Assembly: GCF_001298675.1 (NCBI RefSeq)
Contig: NZ_CYIG01000017.1
Span: 1 to 64,000, forward strand
Reading direction: 5' to 3'
DNA length: 64,000 bases
From: Paenacidovorax caeni
GTDB taxonomy: Bacteria; Pseudomonadota; Gammaproteobacteria; Burkholderiales; Burkholderiaceae_C
Shown here: positions 55,785 to 64,000 of the stretch, piece after piece
Layout of the letters: every line of letters begins with the position of its first letter
How positions within the stretch are numbered: the first letter of the stretch is position 1
Position numbers and translations under genes: made by a program
The notes under the pieces: generated by a model
The model's database searches: none
What the model saw: only the letters and a program-made list of their open reading frames with translations
Told to the model about the DNA's origin: nothing

Positions 55785-58117
55785 AGCGGCTGCGCCTGGC
55801 CCGGCGCAGCCTGATCCTGCGGCTGGTGGGGTTGTCGTTGCTGCTGCTGCTCATCGTGCAGGCGGCGGGGTTTGCCGTGGTGCGGGCCTCCATCGACCGC
55901 AATGCACGCGCCCAGATCGCGCGCGCCCTCGACCTGGACGAAAACATCTGGCGCCGCCTGCTGGACCAGAACGCGGAGCAACTGCGCCAGGGCTCGGCCC
56001 TGCTGGCGGCGGACTACGGGTTTCGGTCGGCGGTCAACTCGGGCGACGAAGAAACCATCCAGTCGGTGCTGGAAAACCACGGCAGCCGCATCGGCGCGGC
56101 CGTGACTGCGCTGCTGGGCACCGACCTCACGCTGCGTGCGGTCAGCCTCACGGGCAGCATGGACCAGTTTCCGGCCACGCTCCAGCAGGTGGTGCCGCGC
56201 CTCGCGCAACAGCCCCAGGGCAGTCAGATCGCGGTGATGGACGGCGTCCCCTACCAGTTCGTGATGGTGCCCATGCGGGCGCCGGTGGTCATTGGCTGGG
56301 TGCTGATGGGCTTTCGCATCGACCAGTCGCGTGCCGACGAAATGCGCCAGCTCCTGTCCGTGCATGTGGCCCTGATGGTCAAGGCCCCCGGGGGCGCGCT
56401 GAGCCTGCCGGTCAGCACCCTGCCAGCGGACGCACAGGCCTTGCTGCTGGCCAGCGGCGGCGCGGCGGGCGAGCTGCAGACCGCCGAGGGCACCTTGCTC
56501 GCGCGCTCCAGCCCGCTCGACAGCGTGGGGGGCGAGGTGCACTCGCTGCTGCTGCGGTCGGTGGACGAGGTGGTAGCACCCTATCGCCAGCTGCAGGTGC
56601 TGCTGGCCATCATCACGGTGGCCGGTGTGCTGCTGTTTGCCGTGGGCACGGGCCTGGTGGCACAAAGGCTTGCTACGCCGCTGCGCTCCTTGCTGGCAGC
56701 CACGCAGCGGCTGTCGCGTGGCGAATACGACGTGCCGCTGGAGCACACCGACCGCACCGACGAGATCGGCAACTTGGCGCGCTCGTTCGACCACATGCGC
56801 GTGGACATTGGTGCCCAGCAAACCGAAATCCGCCGCCTGGCCTACTGGGACCGCCTGACGGGCCTGCCCAACCGGGAGCGTTTTCGCGACGCCGTGGTGC
56901 AGGCCATTGCCGGCAGTGCCAGCACGCCGCAGCCCCTGGCCGTGCTCACGCTGGATCTGGACCGCTTCAAGCATGTCAACGATGTGCTGGGCTATGCCTT
57001 TGGCGACCGCCTGTTGCAGGCCGTGGCCGAGCGCCTGAGCCAGCAGGTGCTCTCGCCCGATGACATGGTGGCGCGGCTGGGGGGCAATGAGTTCGCCATC
57101 CTGCTGCAGCGCGCCGATGCGGCGGATGCGCACGACATTGCCCAGCGCATCAACCAGTCGTTCGAGGAGCCGCTGGCCTTTGAGGACCAGACGGTGGACC
57201 TGAGCGCTGGCATTGGCTTTGCCTGCTGGCCGGGCGATGCGGGCGACGCCGACACGCTGCTCAGCCGTTCTGAAATTGCCATGTACGCCGCCAAGCGCAA
57301 GCTCAGCGGGGCTCTGCAGTACGACGCGGCGTTTGACTCGTCCAGTGCGCAGACCCTGTCACTGCTGACCGAGCTGCGCCATGCCGTGGAGCACCATGAG
57401 CTGCGTCTGTACCTGCAGCCCAAGGTGCCCCTGCACGGGCAGCCGGGCCTGGCGGCCGAGGCGCTGGTGCGCTGGCAGCACCCGCAGCGGGGGCTGGTGC
57501 CGCCCATGCAGTTCATTCCGTTTGCCGAGCAGACCGGGTTTGTGCGCCAACTTACGCTGTGGATGTTTGAAGAAGTCGCGCGCCTGCTGGCAGACCCACG
57601 CACGCAGGGTCTGCCGCTCAGGGTGTCGGTCAACCTCTCCACCCGCGATCTGCTCGACCCCGAACTGAGCCACCGGCTGGCCGAGATCCTGGTGCGCCAT
57701 GGGGTGGCAGCCAGTGCCTTCTGCCTGGAGATCACCGAAAGCGCGATCATGGACGACCCCCAGCGCGCCGAGGCCATGCTCAACCGCTTGTCAGAGCAGG
57801 GCTTCAAGCTGTCCATCGACGATTTCGGCACGGGGTATTCGTCTTTGGCCTACCTCAAGCGCCTGCCGGTGGATGAACTCAAGATCGACAAATCGTTTGT
57901 GATGGGCATGGAGACCGGTGAGGACGACGCGATGATCGTGCGCTCCACCATCGACCTCGCGCACAACCTGGGACTCACGGTGGTGGCCGAAGGCGTGGAG
58001 ACTGCTGCTATCCAGGATCGCCTGCGTGCGCTGGCCTGCGACGAGGCGCAGGGGTATCACATTGCACGGCCCCTGCCGGTGGATGATTTTCTGGCCTGGC
58101 AGGCCCGCCAGGTCTAG
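55781..58117 (+). CDS. Membrane GGDEF/EAL protein with periplasmic sensor domain
   Basis: A 778-residue protein. TM1 lies at about 8-30, then a periplasmic sensor of about 225 residues, TM2 at about 268-290, HAMP at about 290-345, GGDEF at about 360-510 and EAL at about 525-770. The GGDEF signature is GGNEF (Asn436 for Asp), which should abolish cyclase activity; EAL motifs (AEALVRW, DDFGTGYSSLAYLKRLP) are complete. So it is probably a cyclic-di-GMP phosphodiesterase controlled from the periplasm. The start is TTG at 55781, overlapping the previous stop as TTGA. Coupling with a cupredoxin suggests a copper or redox input, by inference. Confidence 0.9.
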   Translation: MKRLRLARRSLILRLVGLSLLLLLIVQAAGFAVVRASIDRNARAQIARALDLDENIWRRLLDQNAEQLRQGSALLAADYGFRSAVNSGDEETIQSVLENHGSRIGAAVTALLGTDLTLRAVSLTGSMDQFPATLQQVVPRLAQQPQGSQIAVMDGVPYQFVMVPMRAPVVIGWVLMGFRIDQSRADEMRQLLSVHVALMVKAPGGALSLPVSTLPADAQALLLASGGAAGELQTAEGTLLARSSPLDSVGGEVHSLLLRSVDEVVAPYRQLQVLLAIITVAGVLLFAVGTGLVAQRLATPLRSLLAATQRLSRGEYDVPLEHTDRTDEIGNLARSFDHMRVDIGAQQTEIRRLAYWDRLTGLPNRERFRDAVVQAIAGSASTPQPLAVLTLDLDRFKHVNDVLGYAFGDRLLQAVAERLSQQVLSPDDMVARLGGNEFAILLQRADAADAHDIAQRINQSFEEPLAFEDQTVDLSAGIGFACWPGDAGDADTLLSRSEIAMYAAKRKLSGALQYDAAFDSSSAQTLSLLTELRHAVEHHELRLYLQPKVPLHGQPGLAAEALVRWQHPQRGLVPPMQFIPFAEQTGFVRQLTLWMFEEVARLLADPRTQGLPLRVSVNLSTRDLLDPELSHRLAEILVRHGVAASAFCLEITESAIMDDPQRAEAMLNRLSEQGFKLSIDDFGTGYSSLAYLKRLPVDELKIDKSFVMGMETGEDDAMIVRSTIDLAHNLGLTVVAEGVETAAIQDRLRALACDEAQGYHIARPLPVDDFLAWQARQV

Positions 58118-58180
58118 GTGGCGTCGATCGGTTGCATCCCGGTTTGGGGTCTGGGCGGTCCGCAAGCGTAAATACACGCA

Positions 58181-59302
58181 ATGTCTTCCTCCTCCTCTCG
58201 CCCACCTGCGGGCCCCACCGCCGCTCCAGCCTCTGACGTTGGCGGCCCCACACTTGCTTCTTCCTCCGCGCCCGCCGCACGTCCCGTGCTGCGCCGCCCG
58301 ACCCTGATGGCCAAGCCCGCACCTGCACGGCCTGCTTCTGCACGGCCCGCCCCGCCGCCCCGGGCGCCACGGCCGCCCCGCGCACCAGCGCCCTCCAACT
58401 ACCGCGTCGCCTCGGGTGCCTTTGTGGCGCCGGTGCGCCAGGTGCCTGCGCCGGCGACGGGTACGGTGGGCGGCCTGCCCACCTCACGGCTGAACAAGCG
58501 CATGGCCGAGTTGGGCATGTGCTCGCGCCGCGAGGCCGACGACTGGGTGGAGCAGGGCTGGGTCAAGGTCAATGGTGTGGTAGCCACCATGGGCCAGCAG
58601 GTCACGGCGGCCGACCGCATCGAGGTGGACAAAATCGCCCAGGGTTTCCAGGAGCAGCGCGTCACCATCCTGCTGAACAAACCCATCGGCTATGTCAGCG
58701 GCCAGGCCGAGGATGGCCACACGCCCGCCGTGGCGCTGATCAACTCCCGCACCCAGTGGCGCGAGGACCCCAGCCGCAACCGCTTCTCCCCGCCGCAGCT
58801 GCGGGGCCTTGCGCCCTGCGGGCGGCTCGATATCGACTCGGTGGGCCTCCTGGTGCTGACCCAGGACGGCCGTGTGGCCAGGCAGATCATTGGCGAGGAC
58901 TCCGTGATGGAAAAGGAGTACCTGGTGCGCGTGCTCTACCAGGCCCCGGGCCAGGCGGCACCCCACCACCCCAGCGAGCGCTCCGCGCCGCTGCAGGAAA
59001 TCAACGAGCGCGACCCGGTCAGCACCAATGTGCAGGCGGTGTTTCCCAAAGAGCTGCTGGAACGCCTGCGCCACGGCCTGAGCCTGGACGGCGAGCCGCT
59101 CAAGCCCGCCAGGGTCGATTGGCAAAACCCCGAGCAACTGCGTTTTGTGCTCAACGAGGGCAAAAAGCGCCAGATCCGCCGCATGTGTGAGCTGGTGGGG
59201 CTCAAGGTGGTGGGCCTCAAGCGCATCCGCATCGGGCGTGTGACCCTTGGCAACCTGCCCGTGGGTCAGTGGCGTTACCTGTGCCCCAACGAGCGGTTCT
59301 GA
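58181..59302 (+). CDS. Pseudouridine synthase, RluB/RluE/RluF family
   Basis: A 373-residue RNA modification enzyme that converts a uridine of 23S rRNA to pseudouridine. An S4 RNA-binding domain (about 103-150, RLNKRMAELGMCSRREADDW) is followed by the catalytic domain with the nucleophile Asp in GRLDIDSVGLLVLT and a C-terminal KKRQIRRMCELVGL. The sequence is nearest to RluF, which modifies position 2604 in E. coli. The first 95 residues are a low-complexity Ser/Pro/Ala/Arg extension not needed for the fold. The start is the ATG at 58181, 63 nt after the EAL gene. Confidence 0.85.
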   Translation: MSSSSSRPPAGPTAAPASDVGGPTLASSSAPAARPVLRRPTLMAKPAPARPASARPAPPPRAPRPPRAPAPSNYRVASGAFVAPVRQVPAPATGTVGGLPTSRLNKRMAELGMCSRREADDWVEQGWVKVNGVVATMGQQVTAADRIEVDKIAQGFQEQRVTILLNKPIGYVSGQAEDGHTPAVALINSRTQWREDPSRNRFSPPQLRGLAPCGRLDIDSVGLLVLTQDGRVARQIIGEDSVMEKEYLVRVLYQAPGQAAPHHPSERSAPLQEINERDPVSTNVQAVFPKELLERLRHGLSLDGEPLKPARVDWQNPEQLRFVLNEGKKRQIRRMCELVGLKVVGLKRIRIGRVTLGNLPVGQWRYLCPNERF

Positions 59303-59347
59303 GAGCCCTGGGTTTCTTGCGAATATTGTCTGAACGGAGCCCCTCTC

Positions 59348-60649
59348 ATGCCCCTTCCTTCCGCACCTCGGCCACGCAAGCCTGCTGCTTCTACCCCTGC
59401 GGGCGACGGCGCCAAAGCTGCGGCAACCAACCCGCTGCGCCAGTTGCGAGCATCCGACCTGCGCGCTGTGGCGCGCCTGGCCACGCAGGCCACCACCGGC
59501 ATCAGCCGGGTGGCCGAGGGGGTGCACCAGTCAGTGCTGGGCACGCTGGGGCTGCCGGGCGGCGCCGAGCCGGGTCGCGCGCGGGGGCTGACCGGGCTGG
59601 TGTACCAGAGCATCCGGGGGGTGACGCAGCTGGTGGATGCGGGCCTGCAGGCGGGTTTGGCGCGGCTGGAGCCGTTTTTTGCCCCGGTCGCGTCGGCTGG
59701 AGAGGTGCATTGGGAGCGCGAGGCGGTCATTGCCGCGCTCAACGGCGTGATGGGCGACCGCCTGCAGCGCGACGGCAACCCGCTGTGCACGCGGATGGGC
59801 TGGTACCAGCACGGTCTGCCCCTGGACTTGCACGCGCTGGCTGCCCCGGGCGCCGCCACCGGCAAGCTGCTGGTGCTGGTGCATGGCCTGTGCATGAATG
59901 ACCTTCAGTGGCTGCGCCACGGCCATGACCATGGCGCCCATCTGGCCGAGGCCCTGGGCTACACCCCCGTGTACCTGCGCTACAACACGGGCCAGCACAC
60001 CTCCACCAACGGGGCCGAGCTGTCGGCCCTGCTCACATCCCTGGTGGCTTCGTGGCCCGTGCCGGTGACAGAGCTGTCCATCCTGGCCCACAGCATGGGC
60101 GGGCTGGTGGCGCGCAGCGCCTGCCACCAGGCGGCCCAGGCACCAGCGGGCGTCAGCGAGTGGCTGCCCCTGCTTCGCCACCTGGTCTTTCTGGGCACGC
60201 CGCACCATGGCGCCCCGCTGGAGCGTGCGGGCCACTGGGTGGATGTGCTCTTGGGCAGCACGCCGTACAGCCGGCCGTTTGCCCGCCTGGGCCAGTTGCG
60301 CAGCAGCGGCATCACCGACCTGCGCTATGGCCATGTGCTTGACACCGACTGGCAGGGCCGCGACCGCTTTCGCCGCAGCCCTGACCGGCGTACCCCCGTG
60401 CCGCTGCCCGCCGGGGTGGCGTGCTTCACTGTGGCCGCCACGCTGGCGGTGCGGCGCGGCCCTCTGGCCGAGCGCCTGCTGGGCGACGGGCTGGTGCCAC
60501 TGCACAGTGCCCTGGGGGTGCATGACGACCCGGCGCGCAGTCTGGCGTTTCCCCGCGGGCGCCAGACCGTGGTTCACCAGGCTGGGCACTTGGATTTGCT
60601 GCACCATGCCAGCGTGGCGCGGCTGCTGACTCGGTGGCTGGCGGCGTAG
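59348..60649 (+). CDS. Alpha/beta hydrolase (lipase/esterase-like)
   Basis: A 433-residue hydrolase. The fold starts near residue 175 with LLVLVHGLCMND; the nucleophile elbow is AHSMGG, and later GDGLVPLHSAL (Asp) and HQAGHLDLLHH (His) complete a likely triad. The GTPHHGAPLERAG segment is typical of PGAP1-like and esterase relatives. The first 150 residues are helical and of unknown role. There is no signal peptide. AACGGAGC lies upstream of the ATG. It is a single gene between the pseudouridine synthase and htpG. The substrate is unknown. Confidence 0.85.
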   Translation: MPLPSAPRPRKPAASTPAGDGAKAAATNPLRQLRASDLRAVARLATQATTGISRVAEGVHQSVLGTLGLPGGAEPGRARGLTGLVYQSIRGVTQLVDAGLQAGLARLEPFFAPVASAGEVHWEREAVIAALNGVMGDRLQRDGNPLCTRMGWYQHGLPLDLHALAAPGAATGKLLVLVHGLCMNDLQWLRHGHDHGAHLAEALGYTPVYLRYNTGQHTSTNGAELSALLTSLVASWPVPVTELSILAHSMGGLVARSACHQAAQAPAGVSEWLPLLRHLVFLGTPHHGAPLERAGHWVDVLLGSTPYSRPFARLGQLRSSGITDLRYGHVLDTDWQGRDRFRRSPDRRTPVPLPAGVACFTVAATLAVRRGPLAERLLGDGLVPLHSALGVHDDPARSLAFPRGRQTVVHQAGHLDLLHHASVARLLTRWLAA

Positions 60650-60717
60650 AACTTCAAGCCAAAATCGGTGCTAGGCCTTGCTGGGTAAGCGCTGGCAGCT
60701 CTTGTTTTTGAAGTTGC
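60650..60717 (+). repeat. Family 1 repeat, copy n
   Basis: CAAGCCAAAATCGGTGCTAG, GCCTTGCTGGGTAAGCGCTGG and CAGCTCTTGTTTTTGAAG follow the hydrolase stop directly in forward orientation. The tail is altered to CTTGTTTTTG, which may contribute to a htpG promoter. Confidence 0.8.
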
Positions 60718-60725
60718 TTTGCCAT
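60701..60725 (+). promoter_or_regulatory. Possible heat-shock (sigma 32) promoter for htpG
   Basis: CTTGTTT at 60701-60707 and TGCCAT at 60720-60725 with a 12-nt spacer partly match the sigma 32 consensus (CTTGAAA and CCCCAT). The position, about 100 nt before the start, is reasonable. The match is weak. Confidence 0.25.
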
Positions 60726-60822
60726 GGGTTGAAACCAGCGCGTCCGCCCCTACATGCACGCTTGCAGGCGTGGCCCGCCGCGCCGCCGTTTTCTTGAACC
60801 GCATCCGTCCCGTGAAAAACCT

Positions 60823-62772
60823 ATGAGCAAGCAAACCCATTCCTTTCAGGCCGAAGTCGCACAACTGCTGCACCTGGTCACGCATTCGCTGTACTCCAAC
60901 CCCGAGATTTTCTTGCGCGAGTTGATCTCCAATGCGTCCGATGCCTGTGACAAGCTGCGTTTCGAGGCGCTGAACGACGCCGGGCTGTACGAGGACGCGC
61001 CCAACCTCGAAGTGCGCGTGTCGTTCGATAAAGAGGCCAAGACGCTCACCATCACCGACAACGGCATCGGCATGAGCACGCAGGAGGCCATCGACCACCT
61101 GGGCACCATCGCCAAGAGCGGCACCAAGGACTTCATGGGCAAGCTCTCGGGCGACCAGAAGGCGGACGCCCAGCTCATCGGCCAGTTCGGCGTGGGCTTT
61201 TACTCGGGTTTCATCGTGGCGGACAAGATCACCGTCGAGTCGCGCCGCGCCGGCATGAAGCCTGAGGAAGGCGTGCGCTGGATCAGCGGCGGCACGGGCG
61301 ACTTCGAGGTCGAATCCATCACCCGCGCCGCGCGCGGCACCAGCGTCATCCTGCATTTGCGTGACGACGCCGAGGAGTTCCTCAACGCCTGGAAGCTCAA
61401 GCAGGTCATCGGCAAGTACTCCGACCACATCAGCCTGCCCATCCTCATGGAAAAAGAGGAGTGGAAGGAGAGCGAGAAAGAGGGCGAGCCCGGCGCCATG
61501 GTCAAGACCGGCGAGTGGGAAACCGTGAACAAGGCCAGCGCGCTGTGGACGCGGCCCAAGAAGGACATCACCGACGAGCAGTACCAGGAGTTCTACAAGG
61601 CCATCAGCCACGACTACGAGAACCCCCTGACCTGGAGCCACAACCGCGTCGAAGGCAATACCGAGTACACACAGCTGCTCTACATCCCGGCCAAGGCGCC
61701 GTTCGACCTGTACCAGCGCGACAAGCACGCCGGCATCAAGCTGTACGTCAAGCGCGTGTTCATCATGGACGACGCCGAGTCGCTCATGCCCAGCTACCTG
61801 CGCTTCGTCAAGGGCGTGATCGACTCGGCCGACCTGCCGCTGAACGTGAGCCGCGAACTGCTGCAAGAAAGCCGCGACGTGCGCCTGATCCGCGACGGCT
61901 CGGTCAAGCGCGTGCTCTCCATGCTGGAAGACCTGGCCAAGCACGACAAGCACGAAGCCGGCGCGCAAGCCGATGGCGTGACCGATGTGGTGAGCGAGGA
62001 AGACAAGGCCAAGGAAGGCAAGTACACCCAGTTCTACGCCGAGTTTGGTGCCGTGCTGAAGGAAGGCCTGGGCGAGGACTTTGGCAACCGCGAGCGCATT
62101 GCCAAGCTGCTGCGCTTTGCCAGCACCACGAGCGACACGCCCAGCGTGTCCTTCGCCGACTACAAGGCGCGCATGAAGGAGGGCCAGGAGGCCATCTACT
62201 ACATCACCGCCGACACCCTGGCGGCGGCCAAGAACAGCCCGCAGCTCGAAGTCTTCAAGAAGAAGGGCATCGAGGTGCTGCTCATGACCGACCGTGTCGA
62301 CGAGTGGGCGCTGAACTACCTGCAGGACTTCGACGGCACACCGCTGCAGTCCGTGGCCAAGGGCGCGGTGGACCTGGGCAAGCTGCAGGACGAGGCCGAG
62401 AAGAAGGCTGCCGAGGAGGCCGCCGAAGCCTTCAAGCCCGTGCTGGCCAAGCTGAAAGAGGCCCTCAAGGACAAGGCCGAGGACGTGCGCGCTACGACGC
62501 GCCTGGTCGATTCGCCCGCCTGTCTGGTGGTGCAGGACGGCGGCATGAGCACGCAGCTGGCGCGCCTGCTCAAACAGGCGGGCCAGAAGGCGCCCGACGC
62601 CAAGCCCGTGCTGGAAGTGAACCCGGAGCATGCGCTGGTGAAGAAGCTCGACGGCAGCGTGCACTTCCACGATCTGGCGCACATCCTGTTCGACCAGGCC
62701 CTGCTGGCCGAAGGCGGCCTGCCTGAAGACCCGGCCGCCTACGTCAAGCGCGTGAACGCGCTGCTGGCCTGA
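60823..62772 (+). CDS. htpG: Molecular chaperone HtpG (Hsp90)
   Basis: A 649-residue cytosolic Hsp90 chaperone with an N-terminal GHKL ATPase domain (about 1-230; [47 protein letters not shown]), a middle client-binding domain with the catalytic Arg loop region ([19 protein letters not shown]) and a C-terminal dimerisation domain. The length is typical. The ATG at 60823 starts the conserved [12 protein letters not shown]. It is monocistronic, with a repeat upstream and a terminator downstream. Confidence 0.97.
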   Translation: MSKQTHSFQAEVAQLLHLVTHSLYSNPEIFLRELISNASDACDKLRFEALNDAGLYEDAPNLEVRVSFDKEAKTLTITDNGIGMSTQEAIDHLGTIAKSGTKDFMGKLSGDQKADAQLIGQFGVGFYSGFIVADKITVESRRAGMKPEEGVRWISGGTGDFEVESITRAARGTSVILHLRDDAEEFLNAWKLKQVIGKYSDHISLPILMEKEEWKESEKEGEPGAMVKTGEWETVNKASALWTRPKKDITDEQYQEFYKAISHDYENPLTWSHNRVEGNTEYTQLLYIPAKAPFDLYQRDKHAGIKLYVKRVFIMDDAESLMPSYLRFVKGVIDSADLPLNVSRELLQESRDVRLIRDGSVKRVLSMLEDLAKHDKHEAGAQADGVTDVVSEEDKAKEGKYTQFYAEFGAVLKEGLGEDFGNRERIAKLLRFASTTSDTPSVSFADYKARMKEGQEAIYYITADTLAAAKNSPQLEVFKKKGIEVLLMTDRVDEWALNYLQDFDGTPLQSVAKGAVDLGKLQDEAEKKAAEEAAEAFKPVLAKLKEALKDKAEDVRATTRLVDSPACLVVQDGGMSTQLARLLKQAGQKAPDAKPVLEVNPEHALVKKLDGSVHFHDLAHILFDQALLAEGGLPEDPAAYVKRVNALLA

Positions 62773-62831
62773 TCTTCCGCTGGCACAGGGGCTTCAGCGC
62801 ACCATGCGCTGAGTGCTCTGGATGCCCGAGT

Positions 62832-62868
62832 GCCCAGCCCTTGCCCTGCAAGCGCTGGGCGTTTCTTT
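62832..62868 (+). terminator. Intrinsic terminator after htpG
   Basis: GCCCAGC and CTTG pair with CAAG and GCTGGGC around a CCCTG loop with one mismatched pair, followed by GTTTCTTT. The core CAAGCGCTGG resembles the 3' half of family 1 repeats. Confidence 0.65.
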
Positions 62869-63013
62869 GGGCGCGGATGGGCGGGCGCGCCGCATCTGGT
62901 ATGCACCATCGGACGGCATCTGCTGCTGTTGCTGCGCACGCGTTCGCGCCATAGTCCAGGGCAGGCGACCGGGGCCCGCAGTGGTGCGGTCCGGCGCCGC
63001 TTACGAGGCCCGC

Positions 63014-64000
63014 ATGTCCCCCACGAAGCATTCCCCCTCAGACGGGAAGCCGCGCAAAGTCATCCCTATCGCCGCCGCTGGCAGCTCGTTCTACGAGGCA
63101 CGGCAGAAAATCCACCCACGCTCCATCCAGGGCGTGTTCGCCAACTGGCGCTGGGCCATGGTGTGGCTCACACAGCTGGTGTTCTACGGCCTGCCGTGGC
63201 TGCAGTGGGGCGAGCGCCAGATGGTGCTGTTCGACCTGGAGGTCAAGCGCTTCTACCTGTTCGGCCTGGTGCTGTACCCGCAGGACTTCATCTACCTCAC
63301 GGGCCTGCTCATCATCTCGGCGCTGTCGCTGTTCCTGTTCACGGCGGTGGCGGGGCGGCTGTGGTGCGGCTTCGCGTGCCCGCAGACGGTGTACACCGAA
63401 ATCTTCCTGTGGATCGAGCACCGTATCGAGGGTGACCGCAGCGCCCGCCTGCGCCTGGACAACGGCGGCTGGACGGCTGAGAAGCTGTGGAAAAAATCCG
63501 CCAAGCAGAGCGCGTGGATCGCCGTGTCGCTCTGGACGGGCTTCACCTTCGTGGGCTACTTCGTGCCGATTCGCCAGTTGGGCGCTGAGCTGCTGGCGCT
63601 GCACGGCCCATGGCAGATGTTCTGGGTGCTGTTCTACGGCTTTGCCACCTACGGCAACGCCGGCTTCCTGCGCGAGCAGGTGTGCAAGTACATGTGCCCG
63701 TACGCGCGCTTCCAGAGCGCTATGTTCGACAAGGACACGCTCATCGTCACCTACGACACCCAGCGCGGCGAGCCGCGCGGCGCGCGCAGCAAGAAGGTGG
63801 ACCCCAAGGCCGCCGACCTGGGCGACTGCATCGACTGTTCGCTGTGCGTGCAGGTGTGTCCGGTGGGCATCGACATCCGCAACGGGCTGCAGTACGAGTG
63901 CATTGGCTGCGGCCTGTGCGTGGACGCCTGCAACAGCGTGATGGACAAGGTGAACTATCCGCGCGGCCTGATCCGCTACGCCACGCCCAACGGCATGGCC
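63014..64000 (+). CDS. ccoG: Cytochrome c oxidase accessory protein CcoG, 5' part
   Basis: The first 329 residues of a CcoG (RdxA/FixG) protein, cut by the window end; the full family length is about 470. About five membrane helices are visible, with LWCGFACPQTVYTEIFLWIE and KYMCPYARFQSAMFD in the loops. Two [4Fe-4S] sets follow: CIDCSLCVQVCPVGIDIRN and CIGCGLCVDACNSVMDK. CcoG reduces copper during assembly of the cbb3-type high-affinity oxidase, so microaerobic respiration genes may lie beyond the edge. CGAGG precedes the ATG at 63014. Confidence 0.93.
   Translation, partial: MSPTKHSPSDGKPRKVIPIAAAGSSFYEARQKIHPRSIQGVFANWRWAMVWLTQLVFYGLPWLQWGERQMVLFDLEVKRFYLFGLVLYPQDFIYLTGLLIISALSLFLFTAVAGRLWCGFACPQTVYTEIFLWIEHRIEGDRSARLRLDNGGWTAEKLWKKSAKQSAWIAVSLWTGFTFVGYFVPIRQLGAELLALHGPWQMFWVLFYGFATYGNAGFLREQVCKYMCPYARFQSAMFDKDTLIVTYDTQRGEPRGARSKKVDPKAADLGDCIDCSLCVQVCPVGIDIRNGLQYECIGCGLCVDACNSVMDKVNYPRGLIRYATPNGMA

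Noticed and set aside
1-64000. CRISPR arrays, tRNA or rRNA genes, prophage genes
   Set aside because: No regularly spaced direct repeats, cloverleaf-like sequences, rRNA segments or phage structural genes were seen. The dispersed repeats are far apart and hairpin-shaped.

Overview
The window is high-GC DNA with dense coding on both strands and short intergenic gaps. The gene content points to a denitrifying or nitrate-respiring betaproteobacterium of the family Comamonadaceae, near Acidovorax, Alicycliphilus or Diaphorobacter. The main reasons are the narXL-narK1K2GHJI layout, the cobalamin-dependent ribonucleotide reductase beside it, DUF1840 and DUF3567 proteins, a polyhydroxyalkanoate-system protein, and dispersed short repeats of a kind I recall from this family. 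The genus is inference; no rRNA gene is present.

Layout. 1-614 is a gene-free block of nested inverted repeats. 615-9032 holds housekeeping and regulatory genes: a ChaN-like lipoprotein, a PAS-GGDEF-EAL protein, purU, a LysR regulator, a GlcD-type flavoprotein and a class V aminotransferase. 9140-28648 is a plus-strand anaerobic respiration island: the nitrate sensor pair narXL, two NarK transporters, nitrate reductase narGHJI, a PpiC-type isomerase, a beta carbonic anhydrase, a class II ribonucleotide reductase, NnrS, a nitroreductase-like protein, a 137-residue unknown protein and a hemerythrin. Together they would sense and import nitrate, reduce it at the membrane, make deoxynucleotides without oxygen, and cope with nitric oxide.

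28652-42758 is mixed: an IclR/DUF3108 pair, a fumarylacetoacetate-hydrolase-family enzyme, a YqhD-like reductase, an exported GH3 protein, a lone molybdopterin oxidoreductase, an M20 amidohydrolase, and a storage-lipid neighbourhood (wax ester synthase/DGAT, acyl-CoA-binding protein, PHA-system protein). 42894-52930 is a minus-strand block with two acyl-CoA ligases, a complete branched-chain-type ABC transporter and a second substrate-binding protein facing a Crp/Fnr regulator. 53842-54249 is a scar with an IS110 transposase remnant and an inverted repeat. 54250-58117 is a translationally coupled trio: DUF4394 lipoprotein, cupredoxin-like protein and membrane GGDEF/EAL protein. The window ends with a pseudouridine synthase, an alpha/beta hydrolase, htpG and the 5' part of ccoG.

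The most unusual signal is not a gene. Three families of dispersed elements punctuate the window. Family 1 (about 60 bp, 13 sites) occurs between genes, inside two genes and as head-to-head pairs; its tail carries GGAG or ATGAG, and its reverse strand looks like an intrinsic terminator. Family 2 (about 65-170 bp, four copies) always begins shortly after a stop codon. Family 3 is the nested inverted-repeat block at the left edge. I see no tRNA, rRNA, CRISPR array or prophage.
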